Shown: positions 1 to 9,444 of the stretch, one piece after another
Layout of the letters: each line of letters opens with the position of its first letter
How positions within the stretch are numbered: the stretch's first letter is position 1
DNA from: Nitrospira tepida
GTDB taxonomy: Bacteria > Nitrospirota > Nitrospiria > Nitrospirales > Nitrospiraceae
Length of the DNA: 64,000 nt
Assembly (NCBI RefSeq): GCF_947241125.1
Contig: NZ_OX365700.1
Location: 3,628,001-3,692,000, forward strand
Direction of reading: 5' to 3'
Translations under genes and position numbers: made by a program
Notes under the pieces: generated by a model
Database searches by the model: none
What the model was told of the DNA's origin: nothing
The model's input: only the letters and a program-made list of their open reading frames with translations

Positions 1-773
1 TTGATCTCGCCGTTGTGGCAGATGTAGCGGTACGGATGCGCCAGCGGCCAAGTCGGGAACGTGTTGGTGCTGAACCGCGAGTGCACGAGCGAGAGGGCGC
101 TCGTCACGTTCGGATCGCTCAAGTCCTGGTAATACTGCGACATCTGCTCCGGCAGCAACAAGCCTTTATAGACGATCGTATTCGCGGAGAGGCTGCAGAT
201 ATAGAAATAGTCGCGCTGCGGGATGGCGGATTCCCGCACCGCCCGCTCGACCTGCTTGCGGATGACGTAGAGCTTGCGTTCGAACTGGGCTTCGTTGAGG
301 ATATCGCGGGCGATGAAGACCTGCCGCATCACCGGCTCGGTCCTGCGGGCGACAACGCCGATGGCGTCGCTCTTCACCGGCACGTCTCGCCAGCCCAACA
401 GCCTGGCCCCCTCGGCGGCAATCACGCGCTCGAACAGGGTCTCGCACTGTTTCCGGGATTCTTGATCGGACGGCAGGAAGAGCATGCCGACGCCGTACTC
501 CCCGGCTCCCGGCAATTTCACCCGCACATCGGCGCAGGCGCGGCGGAAGAACTCGTGCGGGATTTGAAGGAGAATGCCGGCCCCGTCGCCGGTGCAGGGA
601 TCGCAGCCCTGCGCCCCTCGGTGCGTCAGATTCTCCAGGACCTGGAGGCCCTTCCGGACGATATCGTGCGATTTGTGCCCTTTGATGTTGACGACGAAAC
701 CGATGCCACAACCGTCTTTTTCGAAACCGGGATCGTAGAGGCCTTGTTTGGGCGGTAATCCGGGAATGTTCAT
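1..773 (-). CDS. gltB: Glutamate synthase large subunit, N-terminal part (runs off window)
   Basis: Reading from the ATG at 773 on the minus strand gives about 257 residues without a stop, leaving the window at base 1. The protein starts MNIPGLPPKQGLYDPGFEKD and continues with CGIGF, the catalytic cysteine motif of the class II glutamine amidotransferase domain of GltB, followed by THRGAQGCDPCTGDGAGIL, typical of that domain. The enzyme moves the amide nitrogen of glutamine to 2-oxoglutarate in ammonia assimilation. Only the amidotransferase part is visible; the FMN and Fe-S domains would lie to the left. The short peptide before the Cys looks like the usual propeptide. Confidence 0.9.
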   Translation of the reverse strand, partial: MNIPGLPPKQGLYDPGFEKDGCGIGFVVNIKGHKSHDIVRKGLQVLENLTHRGAQGCDPCTGDGAGILLQIPHEFFRRACADVRVKLPGAGEYGVGMLFLPSDQESRKQCETLFERVIAAEGARLLGWRDVPVKSDAIGVVARRTEPVMRQVFIARDILNEAQFERKLYVIRKQVERAVRESAIPQRDYFYICSLSANTIVYKGLLLPEQMSQYYQDLSDPNVTSALSLVHSRFSTNTFPTWPLAHPYRYICHNGEI

Positions 774-983
774 AGGCGGATGATCTATCCTCTTCAAAAG
801 GCGGGAGTTTTCTTCATGACCTTCGACCGAGACACGCCAACACGCCTCGTCCTCGGGCATCGTTTCTGAGGCGGACATGCCTGTCCAGGATGAGCAAGAA
901 CTTACTGGATGGCGCGCGAAGCTGTCAAGGGAACAGCCGACGACCGGGGCAGGAAGATTTCCCTTAAACCACCTGTCCCCATC

Positions 984-3900
984 TCATCGTCCCTCGTATC
1001 CCCGGCAACTCCGTCCGTTGCGCAGGAAAGGCGGCTCTCGCAGCCGGCCCAGCGGCTGCAGTTCTTCGATCGTCAAGGTCGCGACGCCGAACTGCTCCTC
1101 GACGACCCCGAACAATACATAGGGACGGTTGGGGAACAGCAGATGGCAACAGCGGCGGTACACCTTGGGAAACAGCGTGGCGTCATAGAGCGCCGTCTGA
1201 TCCTCGAACGTGGCAAACTCCATCGGCAGCCCGTCTTTGGTCTCGGCGAATTTTTCGGTGATCAGGCAACCCAGCATCCTCACGCGCCGCCCGGCATAGC
1301 GGGCCATCGCCGAACCGGGGATTGCGCCCAGCCGCTCGCCCTGCTCGCGATAGGGATCCAACGGATGCCTGCTTATGGGAAACCCCAGCGTCTCAACCTC
1401 ATGCGCCGCCTTCCGCGCCGGAGCGTACTCTTCCGGAATGGGCAAGGGCGCCGCGCCCGAGCCGTCCGCGTATAACCGCCACAACAAGGCGGGGCGCGTC
1501 AGTTCCCCGGCCAGAGAATCGCAGCAGCCGGCCCGGATCAACGCCCGCGCCTCGCCCTGCTCCGGCTTCACCCGGGAGAGGAACTCCTGGAAGGACCGGA
1601 ATGAGCCGCCGCTCGCCCGCTCCGCCACGATCCGTCGTCCCGTCGCCTCGGCCAGTGTCTTGACCTGCATCAACCCGATCCGGATCGTGCGTCCCAGGCC
1701 GGTATAGGCCCAATCGCTGGCGTTCACGTCCGGCGGCAGCACCGTCAGGCCCATTCGCCTGGCCTCCGAGAGGTATGCATAGGTGGAATAGAACCCGCCC
1801 TGATTGCTGATGACGGCCGCCATGAACTCGGCGGGATAATGCACGCGCAAGTAGGCCGACTTGAACGAGACCTGCGCGTAGCTGGCCGAATGGGGCTTGC
1901 AAAAGCTATAGCCCGCGAAGCTCATGATCATGCTCCAGAGCGCCGCGATCGTTTGGGCCGGCAGGCCGTTTCGCTCCGCGCCCGCGCAAAACTGCATGTA
2001 GTAGTCGTGGAGCTGTTTCTGCTTGTGTTTCTTGCTCAGGACCTTGCGAAGCTGGTCGGCGTCCTCGACCGAAAAATCCGCGACCGCCATCGCGACTTTC
2101 GTCACGTCTTCCTGATAGACCATGATGCCGTAGGTCTCGTCCAGGATGGATCCGAGCCGCGGATGCCAGGGCCGGTAAGACGCCCCCTGCGCGCGCCGGA
2201 TGAACGCTTCGATGAACGGATTCGCCGCCGGCCGCACGAGCGAAGAGACGATCACCAAATTGTCGAACACGTCGAGCTGCGCCAATCTAGAAGCGGGCAT
2301 GCCGCCCCAGAGTTTTCTCAACAAGAGCCTGGTCGCGGGCGATTCGATGTAAAAACAGCCGATCGTGTCGCCCCGTCGAATTGCCTCTTGCGTGGCGGCG
2401 TCCTGCAGCGGATCCCACGCCGCCTCGTCGATCGTGCGGCCGTGGTGCCTTTCAATCGATGCCAGCGCGTCACGGATGACCGCCAGCGAGCGGTTCCCCA
2501 ACAGGTCGATCTTGACCAGCCCGGCATCTTCCGTCTGGTCTTTTTCCCATTGGATGACCGGCACCCCTTTGGCCGCGATCTCCACCGGCACATATCGGCG
2601 GATGTCGTCCGGCACGATGACGATCCCGCCGCAATGCACCGACAGGTGCCGGAGATGCCCCTGGACCTGCCCCGCCAGCCGGAGAATCTCCGGCCAGGGG
2701 GGAGCGAGCCGCAGGTCCCGGCTGAGACGAGCCGTCCAATCCCGATCTTCGTCTCCGGCGGCCGCCCGATCCTCGGCATCGAGCACATCCTTTCGGCGCG
2801 ATACCAGCGAGGACACCCGTGTGATCTCCTCGGCCGGCATGCCGTAGACCTTCGCCACCTCGCGCAGCGACGCTCGCCATCCGAGCGTATTCTGGTTCGC
2901 GACCATCGCGGCCTGCCTGGCCCCGTATCGCTCGAACACCCCCTTCACGATAGGGTCGCGCTCATCCCAGGGAAAATCGATGTCGATGTCCGGCGGATCC
3001 CGGCGGCCCGGATTCAAGAACCGCTCGAAAAAGAGATTGTGCCGGATCGGATCCACGTGCGTGATCTGCAGACAGTATGAGACGATCGACGCCGCAACCG
3101 AGCCGCGCCCGCAGGTACGCGCCGCTTGCCTGACGATCTCTTCCACGATGAGAAAGTAATGCGAGAAACCCTTCCGCCGAATGATGTCGAGTTCCTTTTC
3201 GATGCGGGCGCGGACCTCGGAAGACAGCAGGCCGCCGTACCGGAGGCGCGCCCCGTCGTAGGTCTTCCGGCGCAACAGGGCGCAGGCCTCGTCATCCGAC
3301 AGAGAGCGAAACGTCGGGAAGATCGTGTCGCGGAAGGCCCAATCGCCATGACAGGCCTCAGCGATGCGCCGGCTGTTTTCCAACGCCTCGGGCACGTGCG
3401 GGAAGTGCCGGGCCATCGCCGCCGGCGGCATGAGCCACTGCGTCGGCGCGCAACAGGCGTCCGGCGCCAGTCGCGAAAGCGTGGTATTCAACGCGATGGC
3501 GCGCAACAGGCGATGCACGGCAAACTCCTCCGGCCTCACACAATACACCCGGTTCGTCGCGACCGGGAGAAGACCCAGGCGGCGGCTCACGAGCAGCGCC
3601 TGATGCATCCTGTGGCCCGGCGTCAGCTCAACATAGAGGTCCTCACAGGATTGCTCGGCCCAGGAAGTCAACACCTGCTCATGATCGGTCAGCAGGATCA
3701 GGCCGGTCCGGCGGGCGGCCACCGCCGCAATGAAATCAAACGACGGATCGCAATGGCGATCGGAGAGCAACCGGCAGAGGTTGGCGTAGCCCTCCGGCGT
3801 CTTCGCCAAGAGCACCGCCCGATGTTCGGCCGTCGTCAGTTCTGCGCCGAGGATCGGCCGCAGCCCCGCCTGGCTGGCCACTTCGATAAACCGCACGGCT

Positions 3901-4040
3901 CCATACAGCCCGTTGGTATCGGTCAGCGCCAGCATGTCCGCCCCCTGGGCGCGGGCCGCTCGGCAGAGCTCGGTGACCGGCGCGACCCCCAGCATGGGCG
4001 AATAGTCCGAATGCACGTGCAGATGAACGAACTCGGCCAC
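984..4040 (-). CDS. dnaE2: Error-prone DNA polymerase DnaE2 (ImuC)
   Basis: The 1018-aa protein opens with a PHP domain (HLHVHSDYS near residue 7, LALTDTNGLYG), then a C-family polymerase palm with the catalytic acidic motif PDIDIDF near residue 350, a helix-hairpin region and a C-terminal OB-fold region. The length is close to the ~1030-1080 aa usual for DnaE2 and shorter than replicative DnaE. It acts in translesion synthesis and damage-induced mutagenesis. It lies 56 bp downstream of an ImuB-like gene on the same strand, the classic order imuB-dnaE2. No imuA or lexA copy is present in the window. Regulation is probably through the palindrome at 5323-5343. Confidence 0.9.
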   Translation of the reverse strand: MAEFVHLHVHSDYSPMLGVAPVTELCRAARAQGADMLALTDTNGLYGAVRFIEVASQAGLRPILGAELTTAEHRAVLLAKTPEGYANLCRLLSDRHCDPSFDFIAAVAARRTGLILLTDHEQVLTSWAEQSCEDLYVELTPGHRMHQALLVSRRLGLLPVATNRVYCVRPEEFAVHRLLRAIALNTTLSRLAPDACCAPTQWLMPPAAMARHFPHVPEALENSRRIAEACHGDWAFRDTIFPTFRSLSDDEACALLRRKTYDGARLRYGGLLSSEVRARIEKELDIIRRKGFSHYFLIVEEIVRQAARTCGRGSVAASIVSYCLQITHVDPIRHNLFFERFLNPGRRDPPDIDIDFPWDERDPIVKGVFERYGARQAAMVANQNTLGWRASLREVAKVYGMPAEEITRVSSLVSRRKDVLDAEDRAAAGDEDRDWTARLSRDLRLAPPWPEILRLAGQVQGHLRHLSVHCGGIVIVPDDIRRYVPVEIAAKGVPVIQWEKDQTEDAGLVKIDLLGNRSLAVIRDALASIERHHGRTIDEAAWDPLQDAATQEAIRRGDTIGCFYIESPATRLLLRKLWGGMPASRLAQLDVFDNLVIVSSLVRPAANPFIEAFIRRAQGASYRPWHPRLGSILDETYGIMVYQEDVTKVAMAVADFSVEDADQLRKVLSKKHKQKQLHDYYMQFCAGAERNGLPAQTIAALWSMIMSFAGYSFCKPHSASYAQVSFKSAYLRVHYPAEFMAAVISNQGGFYSTYAYLSEARRMGLTVLPPDVNASDWAYTGLGRTIRIGLMQVKTLAEATGRRIVAERASGGSFRSFQEFLSRVKPEQGEARALIRAGCCDSLAGELTRPALLWRLYADGSGAAPLPIPEEYAPARKAAHEVETLGFPISRHPLDPYREQGERLGAIPGSAMARYAGRRVRMLGCLITEKFAETKDGLPMEFATFEDQTALYDATLFPKVYRRCCHLLFPNRPYVLFGVVEEQFGVATLTIEELQPLGRLREPPFLRNGRSCRGYEGR

Positions 4041-4096
4041 CTTGTCCCCGCGCGTGCCTCAATTGAGACGCCCCATGTCGTGCGTCATCCTCGGCT

Positions 4097-5281
4097 TCAC
4101 GTCGTGCGGCCCCACCAAATCGCCCGTTCGCCGAACCGGTCGCGAAGTACATCGAGCGCCGCGCAGAGCCGTTGCCACCTTATCCGCTGCGCGGCCTCCG
4201 AGATCGGCTCATGATCGAACAGTGCCAGTTGCTCCGCCGGCGGCCCCACCTGCTCCGCTCGCAGAATGATCCGTTGCACCCGCACCCGCCGGCGCACGCA
4301 CCGGAAAAACAGTGTCGTAAGGATTGGAAGCAGGTCCATTTCCCAGCAGGTCCCCTCCACCGTCCGATCGGCACGGACCTCCTGCTGATCGCAATACCGC
4401 ACGATCAGCGCCAGATGCCGGCAGACCCGCTGCTGCCGGCGCAACCTCCGGCACAGGTATTCAATGCCTGCGCAACAACGTCCCAACAGAACCTGGTCAT
4501 CGATCTGTTCCGGATCCAGCGTACAGGACCACTCAAGAGCCGGTTGCGTGGCCGGCGGATGCACCGGCGACAGGTCGATCCCCTGCGCCCACTCATACAG
4601 GAGCCTGGCGGCCGGCCCCATAACACCTTCCATCGCCGACAACGACACCTCGGCAATGGCGCCCAATGTGCGCAGGTTCAAGTCATCCAAGAGGGCGAGC
4701 ACCCGGGAGGCATGGAGGCGACGCAAGCCAGGCAGTAGGTCGGGCGAGAGCGGCGCCAGGAACGCCCGTTCCATATGGGGCTCGACGTGACGGAGCTGCG
4801 GCGGCCGTTCCAGCGTCGTGGCCGCGAGGTGCGCCACGAGCTTGCTCGAGCCGATTCCGATCACGCCGGCAAGATTGTGACGGCGCATCATTTCCCGCTC
4901 AAGGCGGGCACCAGCGTCCACCGCCGGACCATGGAGGCGGGCCGTGCCGGTCAAATCCAGGAACCACGACCCGGGCCGGACCGGTTCCCACAGAGGCGTC
5001 AAGTCAGCCAGGAGTCGTTGCAACTTTTCGTGCGCCACACGCACACGAAAGGGATGCGGCAGCACAATCCGCAGCGAGGGACAGAAGTGCCGCGCGAGAT
5101 CGGCCGGCATACCCGGCGACAGGCCCTCGGCGAACGCTTCATGAGACACTTCGCACAACCTGGCGCGCGGCGTATGCACGGAGACCAAGGCGACGGGCCG
5201 GCCGTTTAGCGACGCATCGTCCGCTCGCGCCAGCGCAATGCCGAACGAGGGCACGTGAAAACGCAGGATCTGCCGTTCCAT
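4097..5281 (-). CDS. imuB: ImuB-like inactive Y-family polymerase homologue
   Basis: This 394-aa protein is related to the Y-family (DinB/UmuC) fold, with the N-terminal palm, an HhH region (LRTLGAIAEVSLSAMEGVMG, residues ~220-245) and a little-finger-like C-terminus. The usual metal-binding motifs are missing: the N-terminus reads ILRFHVPSFGIALA where active enzymes have a DxDxF motif, and SWFLDLTGTARL stands where SxDE is expected. That is the pattern of ImuB, which acts as a beta-clamp-binding adaptor for DnaE2. The immediate downstream dnaE2 supports this. It is shorter than many ImuB proteins (~500 aa), so the C-terminal ImuA-binding part may be reduced; no imuA is seen nearby. Confidence 0.8.
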   Translation of the reverse strand: MERQILRFHVPSFGIALARADDASLNGRPVALVSVHTPRARLCEVSHEAFAEGLSPGMPADLARHFCPSLRIVLPHPFRVRVAHEKLQRLLADLTPLWEPVRPGSWFLDLTGTARLHGPAVDAGARLEREMMRRHNLAGVIGIGSSKLVAHLAATTLERPPQLRHVEPHMERAFLAPLSPDLLPGLRRLHASRVLALLDDLNLRTLGAIAEVSLSAMEGVMGPAARLLYEWAQGIDLSPVHPPATQPALEWSCTLDPEQIDDQVLLGRCCAGIEYLCRRLRRQQRVCRHLALIVRYCDQQEVRADRTVEGTCWEMDLLPILTTLFFRCVRRRVRVQRIILRAEQVGPPAEQLALFDHEPISEAAQRIRWQRLCAALDVLRDRFGERAIWWGRTT

Positions 5282-5322
5282 ACGCAGCGCACGCTTTCAG
5301 AGATGGGCTCGGCTCATTTTGG

Positions 5323-5343
5323 AATGTATCCAATGGTTACATT
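5323..5343. promoter_or_regulatory. Palindromic operator candidate upstream of imuB-dnaE2
   Basis: A 21-bp inverted repeat with arms AATGTA and TACATT and inner CCA/TGG matches itself at 9 of 10 symmetric base pairs. It lies 42 bp upstream of the imuB start, where a repressor would block transcription. In many bacteria imuB-dnaE2 operons are controlled by LexA, whose box differs between phyla, so this is a candidate damage-response (LexA-type) operator. The assignment to LexA is inference. Confidence 0.6.
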
Positions 5344-5542
5344 GCGAAGCAGCGACTGTCAAGAATGTGCACATCGCGGCTAGCCCTCAGCGAATACGTA
5401 AGGACCGCGGCACGGAAGCACGAGCACGGCCGCGCGATGCGTGCCTCGCGCATGAATCGGCAACAGAACCGCACTCGAAGAAGTCCTGAAACCGGCCTTC
5501 CCAGCTTGACTTGCCCTGCTCCCTGGCCTACTATCACGCGCC

Positions 5543-6547
5543 ATGTCGGATCAGCCGTCCATTTCCACGATCCAGACGATGGCCGATGTCTGGGACGCCT
5601 ACCGTTCCGAGCTCCAAGGCGTTGAAGAGCAGATCCAGAAAAACCTCAATTCCCCGGTCGCCCTCGTCAACACCGTCGCCGGCCATATCCTGAGCAGCGG
5701 CGGCAAACGGGTGCGTCCGTTGCTGCTCCTGCTCTGTGCCCGCCTCTGCGGCTATACCGGGGCGGATCACCACCTGCTCGGCTGTTTGGTGGAATATATC
5801 CACACCGCCACCCTGCTCCATGATGACGTGGTGGACGATGCCGACCTGCGCCGTGGGCGCCGGACAGCCCGCCGCGTCTGGGGCAATCAGATCAGCATCC
5901 TGGTCGGGGACTATCTCTATTCCAAGGCCATGCGCCAGATCGTGGATTTCCGCAGCCATATCGTGAACGAGGTGCTGGCGGACGCCTGCTGGAAAATGGC
6001 GGAGGGCGAGGTCCTTCAGTTGTATTACAACGGCAACCCCTCGATGCCCGAAGCGGACTATCTGCGGATCGTCGAGCACAAGACCGCCGGGCTCATCGCG
6101 GCCTCCTGCCGCATGGGCGCCATCATTGCAGACGCCTCCCCGGCCCAACAGACGGCCCTGTTCCGGTTCGGCCAACACCTGGGCATTGCCTTTCAGGTGG
6201 CGGACGACACGCTGGACTATACGGCCAATGGGGACTGTCTAGGCAAGGCGCTCGGACAGGACCTGCGGCAAGGCAAGGCCACGCTGCCGTTGCTGCATCT
6301 GTTGGGGCACTGTTCCGAATCCGACAAGAGCATGATCAAAGATCGCATGGAGACGCGCTCCCTGACGGACCAGGACCTCACTCGCATCATTGGGCTCATG
6401 CGCCAGTACGGCTCGATTGTCTACGCGGTGGATCGGGCCCGTCGTTTCGTGGACGCCGCCATCGCCGACCTCGACCAATTTGAAGACGGCACCCCCAAGC
6501 GCGCGCTGATGGTTGCGGCCGAGTACATGGTGACGCGCGACCGGTAA
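5543..6547 (+). CDS. Trans-polyprenyl diphosphate synthase (IspA/IspB family)
   Basis: The 334-aa protein carries both aspartate-rich motifs of the family: DDVVDDADLRRG near residue 95 and DDTLDY near residue 220. These bind Mg-diphosphate of the allylic substrate and isopentenyl diphosphate. SSGGKRVRPLLLLL near residue 55 is the conserved N-terminal segment. It condenses isopentenyl diphosphate units to a long-chain polyprenyl diphosphate, probably for the quinone side chain (octaprenyl/heptaprenyl type). Small residues before the first motif suggest a long-chain product, but chain length cannot be read with certainty. Confidence 0.88.
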   Translation: MSDQPSISTIQTMADVWDAYRSELQGVEEQIQKNLNSPVALVNTVAGHILSSGGKRVRPLLLLLCARLCGYTGADHHLLGCLVEYIHTATLLHDDVVDDADLRRGRRTARRVWGNQISILVGDYLYSKAMRQIVDFRSHIVNEVLADACWKMAEGEVLQLYYNGNPSMPEADYLRIVEHKTAGLIAASCRMGAIIADASPAQQTALFRFGQHLGIAFQVADDTLDYTANGDCLGKALGQDLRQGKATLPLLHLLGHCSESDKSMIKDRMETRSLTDQDLTRIIGLMRQYGSIVYAVDRARRFVDAAIADLDQFEDGTPKRALMVAAEYMVTRDR

Positions 6548-6596
6548 CCCTCCGCCCGCTCAGAGATCCGACAGAGAGACCCGACAAAGGAGTTCC

Positions 6597-7922
6597 ATGG
6601 CACACGTCGTCCCCTTTCGAGGTGTTTATTTCGACCAGGCACGTCTCGGGACCATCCGCGACCTGGTGGCGCCCCCCTATGATGTCATCGATGCGGCCGG
6701 CCAGAAAGCGTTGCACGACCGGCACCCCAACAACGTGATCCGGTTGGAACTGGGCTTCGAGCAGGCTTCCGATTCGGAGACGGACAACCGGTACAGCCGG
6801 GCCGCCCGATTCTTACAGGATTGGCTGGAACAGAGCGTGCTCAAGCGGGATGCCTCCCCTTGCATGTACCTGTACCGGATCACCTATCGGACGCCCGAAC
6901 GAGGCTCGTCCGCTACGAAGACACTGACCGGATTCCTGGCGAACTTCAAACTGGCCGAGCTCGATTCGGGGGAAATCTATCCGCATGAAAATACCAGGGC
7001 CGCCGCCAAGACGGACCGGCTTCGGCTGCTCGAGGCTTGCCGGGCCAATTTCAGCCCGATCTGGTCCCTGTATTCGGACCCGGAAGGGGCCGTGAGCGGC
7101 CTTTTTGAACGGGCCGTTTCCGGCAAAGCGCCGCGCGCCGCGTTCCGCGATGAAACGGGAGACGAGCACAGCCTGTGGGTCATTGACGACCCCGCCGTCT
7201 TGCGTCAGGCCGTGGAGTTGATGCAGCCGCGCCCGCTGTTCATCGCCGACGGGCATCATCGTTACGAAACGGCCTTGAACTACCAACGCCTGCGCCGCAA
7301 GCAGAACGGGGCCTCCCAGGAACTTCAGCCCTACGATCAGGTGCTCATGCTGTTCTCCCGGCTGGAAGATCCGGGGTTGACCGTGCTGCCCACCCATCGC
7401 GTCTTGACCAAGCCGGCGCCGCCGACATCGCAACTCAGGGCGTTATTGGAGCCGTGGTTCGAGACCGTGCCATTCCGCTTGCAGGGAACGGCGGAGGAAA
7501 CCGCGCGGACGACGTTTCTCCAGGCTCTCCGCGACAGAGGGAAGACCGATCCCTGCTTCGGCCTGGCCGTTCGAGGCAGCGGGGAATACTGGCTCTTGGT
7601 CCAGCGCCCGCAACATCGCCTTCCGGAGACGGCTTCGCCGCGCGACCGGCTGGACGTCTCGATCCTGCAACAACAGGTGATCGCGAAGCTCTGTCCGACT
7701 CAGCAGGACTTGGAATCCATCGTCTACACGAAGGACGAATCTGAAGCGCTCGATTGGGTCGCCAAGGGCACCGCGGAGGGGGCGCTGTTGCTGAATGCGA
7801 CCAAAGTCGATGAGGTCCGGGCCGTGGCCGTCGCCGGGGAGCGGATGCCGCACAAGTCCACCTATTTCTATCCCAAGCCCGTGACGGGCCTTGTCCTGCA
7901 CGTGATGGAGGATCGGGGGTGA
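6597..7922 (+). CDS. DUF1015 family protein
   Basis: The 441-aa protein begins with the DUF1015 signature (VVPFRGVYFD, VAPPYDVID) and contains LFIADGHHRYETALNYQ near residue 215, the most conserved block of this family. The start at 6597 is preceded by AAGGAG at a good distance. The family is widespread and poorly characterised; related proteins have been described as kinase-like, but no specific activity can be assigned here. It is 49 bp after the polyprenyl synthase and overlaps the next gene by four bases (GTGA), so the three genes are probably co-transcribed. Confidence 0.8.
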   Translation: MAHVVPFRGVYFDQARLGTIRDLVAPPYDVIDAAGQKALHDRHPNNVIRLELGFEQASDSETDNRYSRAARFLQDWLEQSVLKRDASPCMYLYRITYRTPERGSSATKTLTGFLANFKLAELDSGEIYPHENTRAAAKTDRLRLLEACRANFSPIWSLYSDPEGAVSGLFERAVSGKAPRAAFRDETGDEHSLWVIDDPAVLRQAVELMQPRPLFIADGHHRYETALNYQRLRRKQNGASQELQPYDQVLMLFSRLEDPGLTVLPTHRVLTKPAPPTSQLRALLEPWFETVPFRLQGTAEETARTTFLQALRDRGKTDPCFGLAVRGSGEYWLLVQRPQHRLPETASPRDRLDVSILQQQVIAKLCPTQQDLESIVYTKDESEALDWVAKGTAEGALLLNATKVDEVRAVAVAGERMPHKSTYFYPKPVTGLVLHVMEDRG

Positions 7923-9382
7923 AAGCCAAACTCCTCGTCGTCGACGACGATCCCGATATCCTGACGATGCTCCAGGATCGCCTGGAGGCCGGGGGCTATC
8001 AGGTCGTGACGGCGAAGGACGGCCGCCGCGCGCTCGAACTGATCGAGCAGGAGGCGCCGAATCTGGTGTTGCTCGACATCGAGCTGCCCTACCTGTCCGG
8101 GCTGGACGTGCTGCGACGCATGGGACAACCCAAGCCGGGCGTGACCTCCGTCGAATCCGCTCAATCGGATCGGCATCTGCCCGGCGACCTGGAACCGCCG
8201 GTCATCGTCATGACCGCCCACGGGACCATCTCCACCGCGGTCGAGGCGATGAAGCTCGGCGCCTACGACTTTCTCACCAAGCCGCTGGACAAGGACCATC
8301 TGGCGATCGTGATTCAGAAGGCCACCGAGCGGGAATCCCTGCGCCGCCAGGTCGCCGTGCTTCGCGGCGAGATTGACAGCCGGTACTCCACCATCGTCGG
8401 CAGCAGCCCCAAATTCACCACGATCATCGAGGGCGCGAAACGGGCGGCCAACTCGGACGCCAGCGTGTTGCTGTTGGGCGAAAGCGGGACGGGGAAGGAA
8501 CTCTTCGCGCGCTCCATTCACCAATGGAGCCCGCGCCGCCAGAATCCGCTGGTCGTCATCAACTGCGTGGCCTTGACGGAAACGCTCTTGGAAAACGAAT
8601 TATTCGGCCACGAACGCGGCGCCTTCACCGGGGCCGACCGGTTGTATAAGGGCAAGATCGAGATGGCGGACGGGGGCACCGTGTTTCTCGACGAGATCGG
8701 GGACATGTCCCTGCCGCTCCAGGCGAAACTGCTGCGCGTGCTGCAAGACCGGGAGTTTCAGCGGGTGGGCAGCACGAAAACAATCTCCGTCAACATCCGG
8801 GTCATTGCCGCAACCAACCGGGATCTGAAGCAGGCCGTCAAGGCCGGCCAATTCCGGGAGGACCTGTACTTCCGGTTGAACGTGATCAACTTTACCCTTC
8901 CACCCCTGCGCGAGCGCCCAGACGACATCCCGGCGCTCGCCGAGTTTTTCCTGAAGCGCCACAGCCTGGAATCGAAGCATGCGGGCATGAAGCTGAGCGC
9001 CTCGGCCAAAGCGGCCATGCTGAGCTACGCCTGGCCGGGAAACATCCGGGAACTCGACAACACGATCGCACGGGCTGTTGTCCTAAGTCCCTCCGAGGAG
9101 ATCGAGCCGGAATCATTGGGGCTGACGCCGACAGAGCCGGCCCATCCGCCGGCGCCCGTCCGCGAGCAGGCGGACCAGAGTTCCGCACAGACCTTTCCGT
9201 ATATGAATCTGCCGTACCACCAGTCGATGGAAGAACACAGCCGCATGTTGATCCTGCGGGCGCTGAAACAGTCGGGCGGCAACCAAACCAAGGCCGCCGA
9301 ACAACTCCACCTGCAGCGCACCTATCTCGCCCGCCTCATGAGACAGAAGAACCTCGACAAGGAACTGCCGGCCGACAGTTGA
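7919..9382 (+). CDS. Sigma-54-dependent response regulator (NtrC family)
   Basis: The 487-aa protein has a receiver domain (acidic pocket DDD at 9-11, phospho-acceptor Asp53, Lys121), an AAA+ domain with Walker A GESGTGKE (187-194) and the sigma-54 contact loop GAFTGA (234-239), and a Fis-type helix-turn-helix at the C-terminus (GGNQTKAAEQLHLQRTYL). It should activate sigma-54 promoters after phosphorylation. It starts with GTG overlapping the stop of the DUF1015 gene. No histidine kinase is adjacent. The receiver domain has a ~16-residue insertion between helix 3 and strand 4 (residues ~69-92), which is unusual. Confidence 0.92.
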   Translation: MKAKLLVVDDDPDILTMLQDRLEAGGYQVVTAKDGRRALELIEQEAPNLVLLDIELPYLSGLDVLRRMGQPKPGVTSVESAQSDRHLPGDLEPPVIVMTAHGTISTAVEAMKLGAYDFLTKPLDKDHLAIVIQKATERESLRRQVAVLRGEIDSRYSTIVGSSPKFTTIIEGAKRAANSDASVLLLGESGTGKELFARSIHQWSPRRQNPLVVINCVALTETLLENELFGHERGAFTGADRLYKGKIEMADGGTVFLDEIGDMSLPLQAKLLRVLQDREFQRVGSTKTISVNIRVIAATNRDLKQAVKAGQFREDLYFRLNVINFTLPPLRERPDDIPALAEFFLKRHSLESKHAGMKLSASAKAAMLSYAWPGNIRELDNTIARAVVLSPSEEIEPESLGLTPTEPAHPPAPVREQADQSSAQTFPYMNLPYHQSMEEHSRMLILRALKQSGGNQTKAAEQLHLQRTYLARLMRQKNLDKELPADS

Positions 9383-9444
9383 GTCCGGGTGGTTCTGACA
9401 AGCTTTTCAAGCGCTCCGGCCCCCTGCCCTCGCAACCGATTCGG

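Noticed and set aside
1839-3080. 413-codon plus-strand frame opposite dnaE2 (also 3126-4214)
   Set aside because: Shadow of a well-defined polymerase gene, with Arg/His/Pro-rich random-looking translation.
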